From assembly GCF_003589595.1 (NCBI RefSeq), contig NW_020654289.1, positions 1,683,716 through 1,747,715 of the forward strand: a DNA stretch of 64,000 nucleotides, written 5' to 3'. Shown here piece by piece: positions 33,415 to 44,264 of this stretch; positions within the stretch are counted from its first letter, which is position 1; every line of letters begins with the position of its first letter. Source of the DNA: Hyposmocoma kahamanoa. Its lineage: Eukaryota; Arthropoda; Insecta; Lepidoptera; Cosmopterigidae. The position numbers and the translations under genes are program-made. The notes below the pieces were generated by a model, which was not told where the DNA came from, did not search any database, and saw nothing but the letters and a program-made list of their open reading frames with translations.

Positions 33415-35389
33415 TACTTCTATATGATTTTAGTTAATTACAACCAGGTTACGTAAGGTTTGAAGTACAAGCTGTTTATTTATGTATTTTAACTTGTTCA
33501 TGTCTGTGTATTTATTTAATGTCCACGCATTATTTTGTTAATACAATCCGCGTTGTCAGAATTTCATGTTTGCCACAGCTGGAGAAATATTTCTTAGCTT
33601 ATTTTAAGTAGCTAAAATAAAAAATGTTTTCTACTTAATTTTGACAACTTTGTCGTTTTTGGGAGGTACATTGTGAGCATATGGTCATTGAATAGTTAGG
33701 GCAAGGAACCCAATTATTGTCACTTTAAGTTTAATTATTGGCACACGTTATAAGGTGCCAATGATTAAAACAATGCTAGCACAAGGCTATTTTACCTTAT
33801 ATATATAAGCGAAAAAGTGTTCAGGAAGCCTTTTCTGTCTCCGCATGCACTATATGGTATATACATTATCTGAACTATAACGCTTGGTTTAACGTTGGCG
33901 TTGATCGTGCTGAGACCCGAAAACTGTTGGCATAAAGCACCGAATAGCAATTTAAAAACATGCCACTGAAAGTCCATAAAGTAAAATAGATACAATAGAA
34001 TTAGTAGATGCGTACATAAATTTCAGTGTACCCTTTTTCCCAACTTAACATACTAAAGTTTCTTGGCTATGTGAATTATGTTAATAAGTTACTTAGGGAA
34101 ATAATAACGTATAAACAGATTCGGTCTACTAACTTTCTGCTAAAGGTTTTTCTGAAGAAAAGTTTGTTTGATCTTTTCTGGGTAACGGGCGATACACTAA
34201 CAAAGCTACCGGTGCCAGCGGACTGCTTTGTTGCGGTAATACCATCTCCTTTATCGTTAATGGCGTAATTTAATTTGATGAAAAAAGAAGTTATTTATAA
34301 TATATATTTCGATAAATAATTTCATGTTCTATGTTGTGATAAAAATATAGAGTACGTCTATTAAGGATAAATGTTATGCCGCCATATTGTACCGTGCCAG
34401 TGTTAGGCAGTGCCAGCGCAAATTGTCGGCGGGTTGTCGCAGACTCAGGTCGTCTTGCTTTATTGTATATTGACCTGCGTAGGCAGGTGTCTAGATTTTT
34501 TATTACAATAAATTTTACATTTGAGTTACTGGCACCCTGGGAAAAGATTAAATGAAGTTTAGTAGAATTACACATAGGCCGAAGAAGTTGTAGTCTGTGG
34601 AAACAGAAATCATAGGCAATTTTTTATTATATATATACATATTAGTTAGTTATAATATAACTTTGCGGTGAGCCATACAATGATGCATCGGTCCAAAGTG
34701 TTTATTGAAAAATTAACGTCATTTTTATGTTCCAAACAATGTCGACTGTGGTAGTTTGTGGGCGTTTTGTCTGGCCCGCCGCGTCGCTGTACTAAATTTT
34801 TAAATAAATATTTTTGTTAAGACAAGAAAAAAGAAGAAATCACTCGTAAAATCGGCAAAAATTAAGAGCTAGAGAACAAGTGCAATTACCTAAAAATATT
34901 GTAATTAGTTCTATTTCAAATAACGTCCATTTTGCACGATATTCATGAAAATTGTATGAATGGGACTGAACGGTCGTAAAGACATTGTGGAAAAATCAAC
35001 GGAATCTTTTTATTTTTTGGAAAAAATGAATCGCTTCGTTTGTGTAGCTCCGTTACGAGTACAAGGTCTAACAAAATTAGTTAAAACCGTTTTCAGGAGC
35101 AAGTTTACGCTGTTTCAAACCACACAACTTTTATTATGGACGCCCTTATCGCCAAACAAAATGAACTTTGTGTAGAACAACGGCTATTCTCGTGAATTTA
35201 CCGAAGTTAATTTTGTTGGACCTTACACAGGATGTAAAGATCCACGTTTTAGCTGAAGGCCGTTGAGCTCATGATAACAAAAGGCTTGGGGTAAAAAATT
35301 TAATTTAGCATAATTTTTCTTTTTACGTTTTCCTGAAGTAATTTGTTATCACAAGTACGTACGTCACTGAAATAAGGTTATTTTATACT
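33415..35389. other. 3' untranslated region (to about 33640) then intron
   Basis: Two short open frames (34026-34268 +, 34291-34575 -) show no motif. Confidence 0.4.
33616..33621 (+). promoter_or_regulatory. possible poly(A) signal after the alternative terminal exon
   Basis: AATAAA about 200 bases after the TAG at 33414. Chance occurrence is common in this AT-rich DNA. Confidence 0.35.
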
Positions 35390-35397
35390 GTTCATTC

Positions 35398-35683
35398 CAT
35401 TGACTTGCAAATAAATGGACGACGGGTCTAATACACAAACCACGAAAAAAATGTCCCAAGTCAACCTATTTAAACGTGGTGACATATAAAGGAGTATGAA
35501 AAAGCTAAAACGTTGAATTTAAATTGCAATGTCATCGCAGTACTGTCTAATTTCGCTTGCTTCGCTGTCAGTCGAACAAACGAAGACTAAAGCGTGAATG
35601 ACGCTCTCTATACGATTTTAACTCCCTATAAGTTCGGACACTTTTTAGCGCGGACCCGACGTCCATATAATTGTAAGTCAATG
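35398..35683. mobile_element. MITE M, 286-bp form, copy 1
   Basis: Ends cattgacttgcaaataaatgg / ataattgtaagtcaatg are inverted. Perfect 8-bp target duplication GTTCATTC at 35390-35397 and 35684-35691. No coding capacity. The 8-bp duplication points to hAT or P-type transposase mobilisation. Confidence 0.92.
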
Positions 35684-36262
35684 GTTCATTCTCATAAAGT
35701 GGCGCCGCAGTGGCGCCATCGGTGCGTTGCAGCTGCACCAAATAGTCGTCACAACATAAGAGGCACCTTTTGACACTTGTCATCTCAACGTAAATAGGAA
35801 TGTGAACTAAACGTATCGGTAACCATGTTAAACGACTCTCACGAAAAATCAATCCAAAATTTTATGAGTCTGTGATTGTTTAGGTTATATTTCGGATCAT
35901 TAGTTTTCAGTTGTAGATAGAACAATTAACATTTATTTAATCAATATAGAGTTTAACATAAATAATGAGTAAGCATTTGGAATGATTACAATGACAACCT
36001 GTAGTTGTTATTGTAATGTAGTTAGGTACATTAACAAAGTTCACAGGTTGTACCTAGTTAAATAGCTAAATTCTGAAGCAAAACAAAAAAAAAGACTTCA
36101 TAGTTTAAATTTTGTATTCACTTTCATCGGAAGATGAGCCAAAATCATCAGTTGAGCTAGTATCACCTGTATGTGTAATATTTGGTTTTCAACCATATTA
36201 TCAATGTTTTTTAAGTGAAATTGAATTGACTCGGTGAAATTCGGCGATTAATTGGTTACAAC

Positions 36263-36624
36263 CTTAGAATAATAACGCATAGAAACCTAGTCCGCACACG
36301 TTAAGTGAGGCAAATTGAAGCGCGCCCAATGGGCCCACACGACCGGGCTCAAGGTCAACTTGCACCGCGAACAGATCAAGAATTTTAGCTAAAAATGACG
36401 AAATGTGCGGTAACTGAGTGTAAAAATACGTCAGACAAACATAAAATAGATACTGACATCACATTCCACAAGGAAGTAACGCGTTTCAACTTGCATTTTT
36501 ATATAAATATTCACTAAAACCGAAAATTAACCTTCTACTAAAACTAGCCTACATGAATTCGATTTTTGCCTCACTTGTGACAGTTCGTTTGATATTAAAC
36601 TATCATTCTATGCGTTATTATAAG
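36263..36624. mobile_element. P-element-like MITE, copy 1
   Basis: Ends cttagaataataacgcatag and the inverse ctatgcgttattataag (two bases lost), flanked by a perfect 8-bp duplication GTTACAAC (36255-36262, 36625-36632). An 8-bp duplication together with a THAP-like start inside is what a deleted P-type transposon would leave. A second copy is at 62664-63038. Confidence 0.88.
36395..36517 (+). pseudogene. THAP-like zinc finger start inside the P-like MITE
   Basis: ATG at 36395 reads MTKCAVTECKNTSDKHKIDT and then DITFHKE before losing likeness and stopping. The M-x-K-C-x(4)-C start and the following FH fit the N terminus of the C2CH THAP DNA-binding domain, which P-type transposases carry at their N terminus. 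A donor-like gaa/gtaacg follows FHKE, where a first exon could once have ended. The remaining domain (second Cys-His pair, AVPTF box) is missing. The second MITE copy has an 8-base deletion in the same place that destroys the frame. Confidence 0.65.
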
Positions 36625-36632
36625 GTTACAAC

Positions 36633-37455
36633 ACTATTTAAAAAAGTAGAATGAAGACTATTGTTTATAAGACGTTTCGGTTTAACTCGAAATTGCATTT
36701 TATTTCGGAATTTGTGCGAAAATTATGCTTGATCATTTTATTTGATAAAAATAATTATGTATTTTTTAAAACCCAATGAGTTAATAATTGTTTGTTTACT
36801 ATTTCTTTGATTCCATTAAAACTTCCGTACTATCGTCTACCTTAGCTGTCAAATTGATCTTCTAACATTGTGACGACTATAATTTTCAAGCAATATTTAG
36901 GATCGCAGCGCTTCGGCAAGCGTTTAATTTAAAGGCACCCTAAGTCCGGAAAAATAAGGTTCATATCTTTGAATATTTAGATAGTATTCCGCTTGAATTA
37001 AATATTCTAGACTCATAATGAAACATAATTTCAAACTGCACTAGTCCAATTTTATAACGAGTTTAAAAAAATAATTATAGTAACTAACGATACCAAATTG
37101 TTCGCATTTATTCCGATGGCTACTTTGTTATTTATTCAAATAATGGTTTAAGTGGAAATATTTTTTAAAATAATTATATATTTTTTTGTTTCCTACAATG
37201 TTTTAGTAATATTTTTGTTCTAAATTAAATATAGTTTTATAGGTTTTAACGTAAATATTGTTATTATTATGAACATACATATCTTTTATGCTAAGTTTCT
37301 TGTTAAATTGTTGCTGATGTACAATCTGTTCGTGATAGCAAAATCTAAATTGAAAATAAGTATGTTTTCCTTTAATGTTAGTGACCCAGTGCACGAAGAA
37401 ATACATGTTTGCCGCCACTACATAATTCCCAGAACTTGCTACTTTCCTTAGTCAC
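36633..37455. other. furin intron, nothing recognised
   Basis: AT-rich, no motif. Confidence 0.4.
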
Positions 37456-37683
37456 ATGATAAAAAAAGACAGATTGAATTTTAGAATGGAACAAAGAGAA
37501 CGAACAAGCAAGCAAGAAAATAGGACAGAACGAATTACAAAACATTTATGTTTGCTATTGGATAATAACGTGGGGAGAGGTAGACGCCGACGTACATATC
37601 TCGATCAGATTGGGGTTGTTTTTAAAAAAGGCCAAGTTAAAAGTATCAAGAATAAACAGGCGTGTATGAAGATACGATTGTAG
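37456..37683 (+). pseudogene. retroelement C-terminal fragment, tentative
   Basis: Encodes GRGRRRRTYLDQIGVVFKKG followed by a Lys/Arg-rich stretch and RACMK-like NKQACMK. This resembles a short conserved tail (RGRxRxTY-x-DQI ... K) that I associate with insect retroelement ORFs, but I cannot name the family. The frame stops soon after. Confidence 0.4.
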
Positions 37684-37869
37684 GAGGTGAAAGCTTAGCA
37701 AGAACGCAAGTCGTCTACAATGGGAGAAAAGTCTGATAGCATGTATAGGTTGTACAAACAAAGCATTATTAAAAGAAAAAACAATACACAAATGCATACT
37801 ATTATTATATTTATAAGGAAAATTTGTGTCCCAAAATTATAACTTATGTCCTTTAAATTAGTCAGAAAT

Positions 37870-38000
37870 GTCTGATATTTATTTTGCAATCCGATTGCTG
37901 CGGGTACAGTGGACGCACTGCCACAAACGGAGCCGTCTCCGATCCGTCTGAAGCGTGCGCTGCGGATCTGTGGACGTCTACCTTTAAGCTATGTCCATGA
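37870..38000. repeat. GC-rich patch, probable transposon edge
   Basis: gccgtctccgatccgtctga and gtggacgcactgccac stand out from the AT-rich flanks. They resemble the subterminal part of an unidentified element. No exon could be built from it. Confidence 0.3.
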
Positions 38001-38004
38001 TGGT

Positions 38005-38775
38005 TGTAGGCATAGATAAATAAAAATATACAAGTCTAGCGTTTAAATTGTTGAAGTTTTGGCTTTATGGATTTGTTCCAATACTGTAAAACAAATATTA
38101 AAAATAAACTAGACAGCTATAAAATTATATAACAAAAATGTTTCTGAACGAATGTTTCAATAGGAATAAAAACAAATAGTGGCGGCAACCTACTTCAAAG
38201 GGAGAGCAATTTTGATTAAAATTTTTGTAAGAGACAATTTCTATTTGCACCCTCATCACGAAAATTGTGAGAAATTGAACGACAACAAATTTCTTTTGGC
38301 GACAACAAAAACTTTTGACGCCAACCAACAGTCAACACCAGCACAATTTCAGGGTCCAAAGGTTATTTACGTTATGTAAAGAGCATTTTCAATGTATTAT
38401 CGAACAAAAATTCTGCTATCGAATGGATTGTAATTGCAAATTAGAATTCATGTTTACGTAAATTATTGAATGATAATTGCATATTGTGGTTGTGATCATT
38501 GCGAAGGTTGCCAATCCATCTAGTGTAGGCTAATAAATATGGTGAACTGTAAATAGTAACTAGGTAGCAATGTAACGGTATAAATTTGGAGACTTGTACA
38601 AATTTGCTCATGTGTAAATTGTAAAACGACTGAACGAACACGATTTCACATCGAGTGATAGTTAAATAACATTTAGAAACACGTCATTACTAAACAGGGT
38701 CATTTTTGATCTATCTAAAAACTTACTACGGCATTTCTATTCCTAAAACAAACTCTACGACTTTCGAACGTAAAT
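38005..38775. other. furin intron, nothing recognised
   Basis: AT-rich. Open frames at 38125-38328 (-) and 38179-38379 (+) overlap and have no motif. Confidence 0.4.
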
Positions 38776-38781
38776 TTCTAG

Positions 38782-38857
38782 AATTCTGTTTATCAATTTA
38801 TAATGATAGTGGATTGTTTTAATGATAGATGTGCCGTGGGAAGATGTGTCAGGTCAG
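38782..38857 (+). CDS. candidate small cysteine-rich furin exon
   Basis: Between aaatttctag and a weak donor cag/gttaat lies a 76-base block that starts in phase 0 and ends in phase 1. That is exactly what is needed to bridge 23712 and 40121. It reads NSVYQFIMIVDCFNDRCAVG and RCVRS, with three cysteines, and the split codon becomes Glu, giving a continuous run into CAKGLHLYAGRC. Cysteine spacing is not a textbook furin repeat and the donor is poor. A different, undetected exon may do this job instead. Confidence 0.35.
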
Positions 38858-39526
38858 GTTAATAGGAAATCACCACAAAGTTTTACTGTAAAAGCCCCGC
38901 CAACTGAGTGGATAATTAAACCTGGGAAAGGCAAAGGATACTGTCTATACAGCCAAGTCTTTTGTGTATTTTGTTATAATGAAGCCAAGTCTTCTTTTAA
39001 ATATTTTTTTTTTATTAAAAAAGAGAGATATGAAAACATCCTTCTCTTCTTCTGTCCGGTTACCACTATGATAATTACGAATAGATTAAATCTGTCCAAA
39101 TTCATATTTAATTAAATCTGGGATATTGTAATGAAAATATTAATTAATGTCGTTGTTCTAATTTTAACTATCGTTCGAATTAAGTGAAATCGTAAAAAAG
39201 CTCATTTTTGTAACAGATTTGTTGTATAAATGTAAAATTGTTCGTAATCGGCGTTAAGTAGCAACACAATGGAATGTATTTATTAAATGTAAATGTCGAT
39301 GCATAATTTGTATATATTGAGACTATGTGAACGGAAAATAATAATAATAATAATAAAACCAATCTTTTAATACAAAATGTATCCGGAATTTTCATTTTAG
39401 AACAATACAATGAAACGAGTCTTGTCTCTGATCGTATAGGGCTTCTTTTTGTAATTAAAATAGCAGTTAGTTGCAAATCGTTTGTTTATACAAACTTTAG
39501 GTTTAGTTCACAGTATTGTCACTTAC

Positions 39527-39603
39527 CTTGTGGATGTGTCGCTTTGCTTCAACGCTTGAGCACTAACTTGAACAGCTCTGTTCGCTTCTAACTCTTCTGC
39601 CAT
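39527..39603 (-). CDS. possible first coding exon on the minus strand, product unknown
   Basis: Reading the minus strand, an ATG at 39603-39601 opens MAEELEANRAVQVSAQALKQ and then SDTST, followed by a consensus donor aag/gtaagt at 39526. That is 25 codons plus two bases. The peptide is helix-friendly and hydrophilic. I do not recognise it, and I could not find a matching downstream exon at lower coordinates. It lies in the last furin intron on the opposite strand, so it would be a nested gene, a decayed gene or a coincidence. An upstream minus-strand block at 39934-40026 also ends at a donor-like cag/gtaaat and could be its leader exon. Confidence 0.3.
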
Positions 39604-39933
39604 GCATGAAAGATAATATTGATCTTTTTATTTCCTTCATTCACTATTTCTTTCATTTCTTCTCTTTCTGTCTTGTTTTTAGTTCTCATTCACGTCTGAT
39701 TTCAATAATTTTGTTTCTTGTGCATGTCGTTTTATGTTTTGTGCACACTTTCTTGCGTTATGATACTAGTTTTTGTTTTTGCTCGTTGACATTAGGTTAT
39801 TAAATCGTTACATAAATGACAGTAGCGCTGCGTTAACATATTTTTTCTCTTTATTCTCTTCATATTCATAACATAAAGTTTTGTTTGGTTTGAAAAACAA
39901 AATTAACGAGATCAGCGACAAGATTCTATTTAC

Positions 39934-40026
39934 CTGTCCTCGTATTTCCTGAACTATTATCATCCTCTTGCGTACTGATATCGCGTCATCGGATGGCTGC
40001 TGCATCGTGGGCTGCTGGCGAGACCG
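39934..40026 (-). other. possible minus-strand leader exon
   Basis: On the minus strand ATG at 40026 reads MQLRSRQQPTMQQPSDDAIS and on to a donor-like gaggacag/gtaaat at 39934. If joined directly to the block at 39603 with an acceptor at ggcag, this frame would hit a stop, so it is more likely a noncoding leader or a chance open frame. Confidence 0.2.
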
Positions 40027-40120
40027 CAACTGCATGGAAGAAGGTGCTGGGTGGTGGAGGCTCTATCTGGCTCTCTTATACTTATGTAATTAAATGTCTT
40101 TGTTCTCTTTCTTTCACTAG

Positions 40121-40761
40121 AATGCGCGAAGGGTTTGCACTTGTACGCCGGTCGATGCTACAGACGGTGTCCGGACGGAACCTACGCCAGTGAGGTGCTC
40201 ACCGAGCGCAGCTCAAGACGTCGTAATTTTACCATTTTAGAAGGAACCACTCCTGCCCCTCTTGTAATGAAGCGGCAAGGTGGTAGGCCGACAGCTACAG
40301 AAGCTTTGGACATGGAACCCGAGGGAAACACTCAAGTTAAAGCCCCTCTCATTTGTCTTCCATGTCACTACACGTGTGCCACGTGCTCAGGTCCCCACAA
40401 CAGTCAATGCGTCTCCTGCCTCGACGACGCAGAACTTTACAATGACACTGGCATCGAAACAAAAGTCTACTGCTACCCTAAAACATTACTACCCCACATA
40501 AACAATGCTAATTGGCATTACAAAGTTAACATCGGCCTGTCCATTGTCTTGTTTATAATCGGTTTCATTGTTTTGTATATTTTTGTCGCTTTCCTTCTGA
40601 GAAGGTGTGGTTTTAGCTATTACAGCTCCAATATTAACGTGGCGTATAATAAATTGGCTAGTGATGAAAAGACAGAGAGTGCTTTTGAAATTGAAGACGA
40701 GATCAACAAAGCTTTGAAGGACTCCAGCGAAAGTGAATCTGAAGACGATTTGAATTTATAG
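40121..40761 (+). CDS. furin terminal exon: cysteine-rich region, transmembrane helix, acidic tail
   Basis: Acceptor ttctttctttcactag; two bases complete a codon, then 212 codons run to a TAG... TAA-type end at 40759-40761 (TAG). The first part CAKGLHLYAGRCYRRCPDG is a furin-like cysteine repeat; a spacer with the multibasic motif RSSRRR follows, then a second cysteine cluster (from 40354) with CHYTCATCSGPHNSQC. A 25-residue transmembrane helix lies at 40525-40599. The cytosolic tail has YNKL (40645-40656), a YxxPhi endocytic motif, and a Ser/Glu/Asp cluster SSESESEDD, the kind of CK2/PACS-type acidic cluster that returns furin to the trans-Golgi network. This is the classical C terminus of a Golgi-cycling convertase. 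It cannot follow 23712 directly because the phases differ. Confidence 0.92.
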
Positions 40762-40992
40762 CACTTGGTGAAGTTCCGTAGGGAGTATTACGAACTCAAC
40801 GATCAATACAATGTTAGTGATTAGATACTTGAACGAATGCAGGGCTCGTGTTGTGATATTATTGAATCGTCACAATTTTTTAGCGTTACGTCTGAGGGAA
40901 ACTTTTAAAATTTCGTAATGGTCTTTTTATGGAGACGACTGTAAATGATAATTTGTAAGAATATCAACGAATGTATATCGTTTGATGAGTAC

Positions 40993-40998
40993 AATAAA
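40993..40998 (+). promoter_or_regulatory. poly(A) signal of the long furin transcript
   Basis: AATAAA about 230 bases after the stop at 40761, in AT-rich sequence just before a dispersed TIR repeat begins at about 41095. Confidence 0.55.
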
Positions 40999-41094
40999 TA
41001 TTCTTAGAGCCACCAACATAGTGATGCAAACAGATATCGGAATAGACTTAAATAATATTGACCTCAAGTAAGAAGTGGTATTGTATTTTTAACA

Positions 41095-41350
41095 GACTTC
41101 AAAAAAGGAGGGTTTCAATTCGACTACATTTTTTTTGTGTACTCTGACATTTGTGAACCGATTTCGACGATCCTTTTTTCTTGGAATGGAGGGGAATCAG
41201 TAGTGGTAACATTGAAATTTGAAGTAAATATCCTACCCCTACGAGTGGTAAATTACGAGATGACTCAGGTTTATTGGCTTTCATGGATTTCACCCAATTT
41301 CCGATTGATCAGATTTCAATAAAACTTGGCAAATACATGTAATTCCACAC
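41095..41350 (+). repeat. accgacttc TIR-repeat family copy
   Basis: aacagacttcaaaaaaggag at the start; cgaaccgatttcgacgat, tggtaaattacgagatgac and cacttttccggga at the end. It begins about 100 bases after the furin poly(A) signal. Confidence 0.75.
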
Positions 41351-41737
41351 TTTTCCGGGATACCAAAGGGAGGTATTATTTACTCGTCTAACTTTAATTT
41401 TATGTAAATATACCCTGATCATTTTTCGGTCTCTGTATGCACTTTGTTGGTGGCAATTTTGTATAAATTAACGAAACCCAAAGAGTTAAGCTCTTGTGAC
41501 TTTTGGCAACCATTTCTTTACTTTATTATCTTTCTATAGTCTTTTTCGCTCTCCTGTTAGCGATTTTTGAAAGCCTTTTAATATAAACGTGACAAGTCTT
41601 AGAATTCAAATGGTCATTTTTACGTCTACTATACAAAATAAGTCAAAAACCTTGTAAGTGGCTGTAACGCTAACCGCGAAAAGCGAAGATAAAGAAACTG
41701 ACAGGAGTTTGACACCTCAACATAATAAAAAATGTGT
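41351..41737. other. no recognised gene
   Basis: AT-rich, downstream of the furin gene. Confidence 0.4.
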
Positions 41738-41745
41738 CATAAATG

Positions 41746-41973
41746 CATTGACTTACAAATAAATGGACGACGGGTCTAATACAAAAACCACGAAAAAAAT
41801 GTCCCAAGTCAACCTATTCGAAATTTAAATTGTAATGTCATCGCAGTATCGCGCTGTCAGTCGAACAAATGAAGACTAAAGCGGAGTTTGGCGCTCTGTA
41901 TACGATTTTAGCGCCTTACAAGTGCGGACACTTTTTAGCGCGGACCCGACGTCCATATAATTGTAAGTCAATG
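41746..41973. mobile_element. MITE M, 228-bp form, copy 2
   Basis: TIR cattgacttacaaataaatg / inverse; perfect 8-bp duplication CATAAATG (41738-41745, 41974-41981). Compared with the 286-bp form, an internal stretch including acgtagtgacatgtaaagg is missing. Confidence 0.92.
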
Positions 41974-41981
41974 CATAAATG

Positions 41982-42720
41982 CAAAAAATGCAGAGGCCAA
42001 TAGCAACTTGTCAATGCAGTTATATTTGAAAAAAAAAACTGACAGTACAGCTACAGCGGTTCGAAATTTAAATTGTCCTGTGTTGAGTAAAGACAAAATT
42101 GTCTTCTAGTGTAACTGTAAGTTCTTCCTTTTTATACCCGTGTGGCTGTGGCCGACGTCCGACAAAAAAGCAGTTTTATCTTCAATTTAGAATAATGGGA
42201 AAGACCCTCTTTAATATAGGGATAATAATAAATAGCATCTCGCACCGCCTCACCCTATAGCTTCGTAGGCACAGCTCTCTATACGGGGGTCACCTTAATG
42301 CAGGGAGGAAGTTGCAATTTATACTATCGCCACGTATAATATAGGTGCTTATTTCGAAAATTGCCTAGACGTAATCCGTGTAAATTCCCGCCATCATTTC
42401 TCGTACATTCATTTAGGTGTTTATTAAAGACGCTTGTCTTAACTTTTCCAGGAAGACGTCTTTCTTATTAATCTTTTAAATAGGTTTTGCTTATATTTCT
42501 GTTTCTTACGTTTATTTGAGCTGTGTTGGACAAGATTTCATTCCGACTACAACATTTTGCAAAACTTGTTAGTAAGTTGTAACTTAACTACGACATTATA
42601 AACTAATTAGAACTTGGAGTAAACTCTTAAACCTACTGTTAAACGGCAGTGTTGAACTAAATATATTTTAAATAGAAAACTACCGTGAATAATAACAAAA
42701 CTAACAGATAACTCACATGT
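41982..42720. other. no recognised gene
   Basis: AT-rich, no motif. Confidence 0.4.
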
Positions 42721-42894
42721 TCAGAGAAGGCCATTGGGTTAAAATCGAATCGACCCACCTGGGTTTTAACCAGGTTTTTAATCAAACCACTGGGTTTTAA
42801 CTCATTTCTGCCCAAGAACGGCAAATACGGAATTTCGTATGATTCCATACTTATCGAGTTCTTAGATTTTCGCAATTGTTACACACAGGATATT

Positions 42895-43010
42895 GAAACT
42901 ATTTTTCCGGATTTAAATCGCGTATTACTGGTTACATAACTGGTTGATGGCTTCACCGCCTCAGTCAACCGTGACCATGGGACCTGTAAAGGGTCCGAAA
43001 CGTTGTTTAA
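42895..43010. repeat. gtttcgggccc foldback family, partial copy
   Basis: Contains ccggatttaaatcgcgtatt, agtcaaccgtgaccatggga and gtaaagggtccgaaacg. Confidence 0.75.
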
Positions 43011-43224
43011 TAGTTTCGATTCCATAGTTACTACAAATTTTGATAAAAAAGAACCTTTTTTAGATGAAAATAGGGCAACTCCACACAATACCCCTTGATT
43101 CGATTATTACGAAAATCGATTCAAGTGTATACGATAACGAGTTTTTGTATAGATTAATTTCAAATTCAAATTTTTGACGAATGCCAATCTATAGCAAAAA
43201 ACACGTAAGAAAATTTCAACAGCT

Positions 43225-43305
43225 CGGTAACTTGTGGCTCAGTTGGTAAGAGCAATGCTACGGTGCAGCATGGTTCTGGATTCAAGTCCCACTGGGTCCA
43301 TTTGA
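43225..43305 (+). repeat. tRNA-like SINE head
   Basis: tggctcagttggtaagagc (A-box-like) and ggattcaagtcccactgg (B-box-like) are spaced as in a tRNA, but no closed acceptor stem is visible, so I call it a SINE head. Confidence 0.5.
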
Positions 43306-43466
43306 ATAAAGATCGATTTGTAAATATTTCGTTGTAAATAGTTTTTGCCCTCGATTTCGGTTATTAATGGGATTTAACCCGATTAAAACCCGGCGTTAAC
43401 AAAGCGCCTTACCCGTCTCTACACTACTTTAATCGAAAAGTTCTAATTTTTAACCGTTTAACTTCA

Positions 43467-43660
43467 AAAAAAGGAGGAGGTTCTCAATTCGTCTGTTTTT
43501 TTTGTACGAGTATGTATGTTACGCGATAACTCTGCCATTTGTGAACCTATATTGATGATTATTTTTTGTTAGAAAGAGGGTACCTCAGAAGTGGTCCCAT
43601 TTCAATTTGAAGAAAATATTCCTAACTAGGGGATGAATGACTTTTGAGGTCGGTTTTTTT
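43467..43660 (+). repeat. accgacttc TIR-repeat family, short copy
   Basis: gtttaacttcaaaaaaagg to ttttgaggtcggttttttt in under 200 bases; interior deleted after tttgaagaaaatatt. Confidence 0.8.
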
Positions 43661-43661
43661 A

Positions 43662-44260
43662 ACCGGAGGTTAGGTTATTACTCGATGTGTTTCGAAGAAG
43701 TCCGTGGTCACTAATCATGAGATTCCGCGGCTGTGACTCGACGGTCGTTACGTGAGTTATCCGTTAGTTAATAAATATATTTTAAGTACAATTCACTAAA
43801 TAGTTCTCAAAATGATTTGTAGTCAAAAAAGGTATGCCAACAAGCGAAACATAATAAATATTATACTTAAGATTTTGCTCAAGTTGCCATTTTGTTTTTA
43901 GGTTACTGAGCTAGTTATGTAAATATCGGTTACATAATAATGTGTATGTAAATATATGAGTTCCTATTTTCTTTTGAGTTTTTCTTTTGTCTTTTACTAC
44001 ACAATATTTTAATAAGGAAATCTCCACATCTGTTAGCATCGGCTTGAGCCCGATACAAAACGCATTTAACCATGCGTTTATTGTTGCAACAAACAAATAC
44101 AAAAAAAATATTAATTATACAAACGGTGAGCTTATTGAGTTATCTCTCAAAGAGACGCTTCCAGCCAATCCGTGGAAGTGAGAGCCAAAATCAAAACCGG
44201 GCAACGAGTTAGGAAAATCCAAAATAATTTTTTTTCAAGATATCAAGTGACAGAACGACT
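43662..44260. other. no recognised gene
   Basis: AT-rich. A + strand open frame at 43987-44181 has no motif. Confidence 0.35.
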
Positions 44261-44264
44261 AAGC

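Larger units (their letters stand above)
5720..40998 (+). other. furin-type proprotein convertase gene, 3' half (exon span)
   Basis: Separate coding blocks read in order as the end of a furin catalytic domain, the P domain, a linker, and alternative C termini. Phases agree at every junction: 5720-5858, 13469-13692, 17074-17213, 19324-19442, then optional 21042-21506, then 23456-23712, then either 33106-33414 or a cysteine-rich route ending at 40121-40761. Furins are calcium-dependent subtilisin-like endoproteases of the trans-Golgi network that cut precursors after multibasic sites. The serine-containing block and P domain show the family clearly. The N-terminal exons (signal peptide, prodomain, catalytic Asp and His, oxyanion Asn) are outside the window. 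It resembles insect furin 1 rather than furin 2, because only a short cysteine-rich region is seen; that assignment is an inference from recall. A poly(A) signal AATAAA at 40993 lies 230 bp after the last stop. Confidence 0.9.
42728..43425. repeat. composite repeat region: gggttttaaccca element with foldback and tRNA-like insertions
   Basis: Starts ccattgggttaaaatcgaat (42732) and ends ttaacccgattaaaacccgg near 43398, matching the ends of 15675-15890. Inside lie a foldback-family copy (about 42895-43010) and a tRNA-like SINE head (43225-43300). Confidence 0.6.

Noticed and set aside
39940..40035. Forward-strand cysteine-rich reading (CCIVGCWRDRNC) as the missing furin exon
   Set aside because: No AG acceptor lies upstream in the open stretch and a stop precedes it; no pyrimidine tract.
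40083..40193. Open frame reading MREGFALVRRSMLQTVSGRN over the last furin exon
   Set aside because: Wrong frame; the true frame gives the cysteine-rich, transmembrane and acidic tail sequence after the acceptor at 40120.
43225..43305. A functional tRNA gene
   Set aside because: A- and B-box-like sequences are present but no acceptor stem closes and the region lies inside a composite repeat; SINE head is the better reading.
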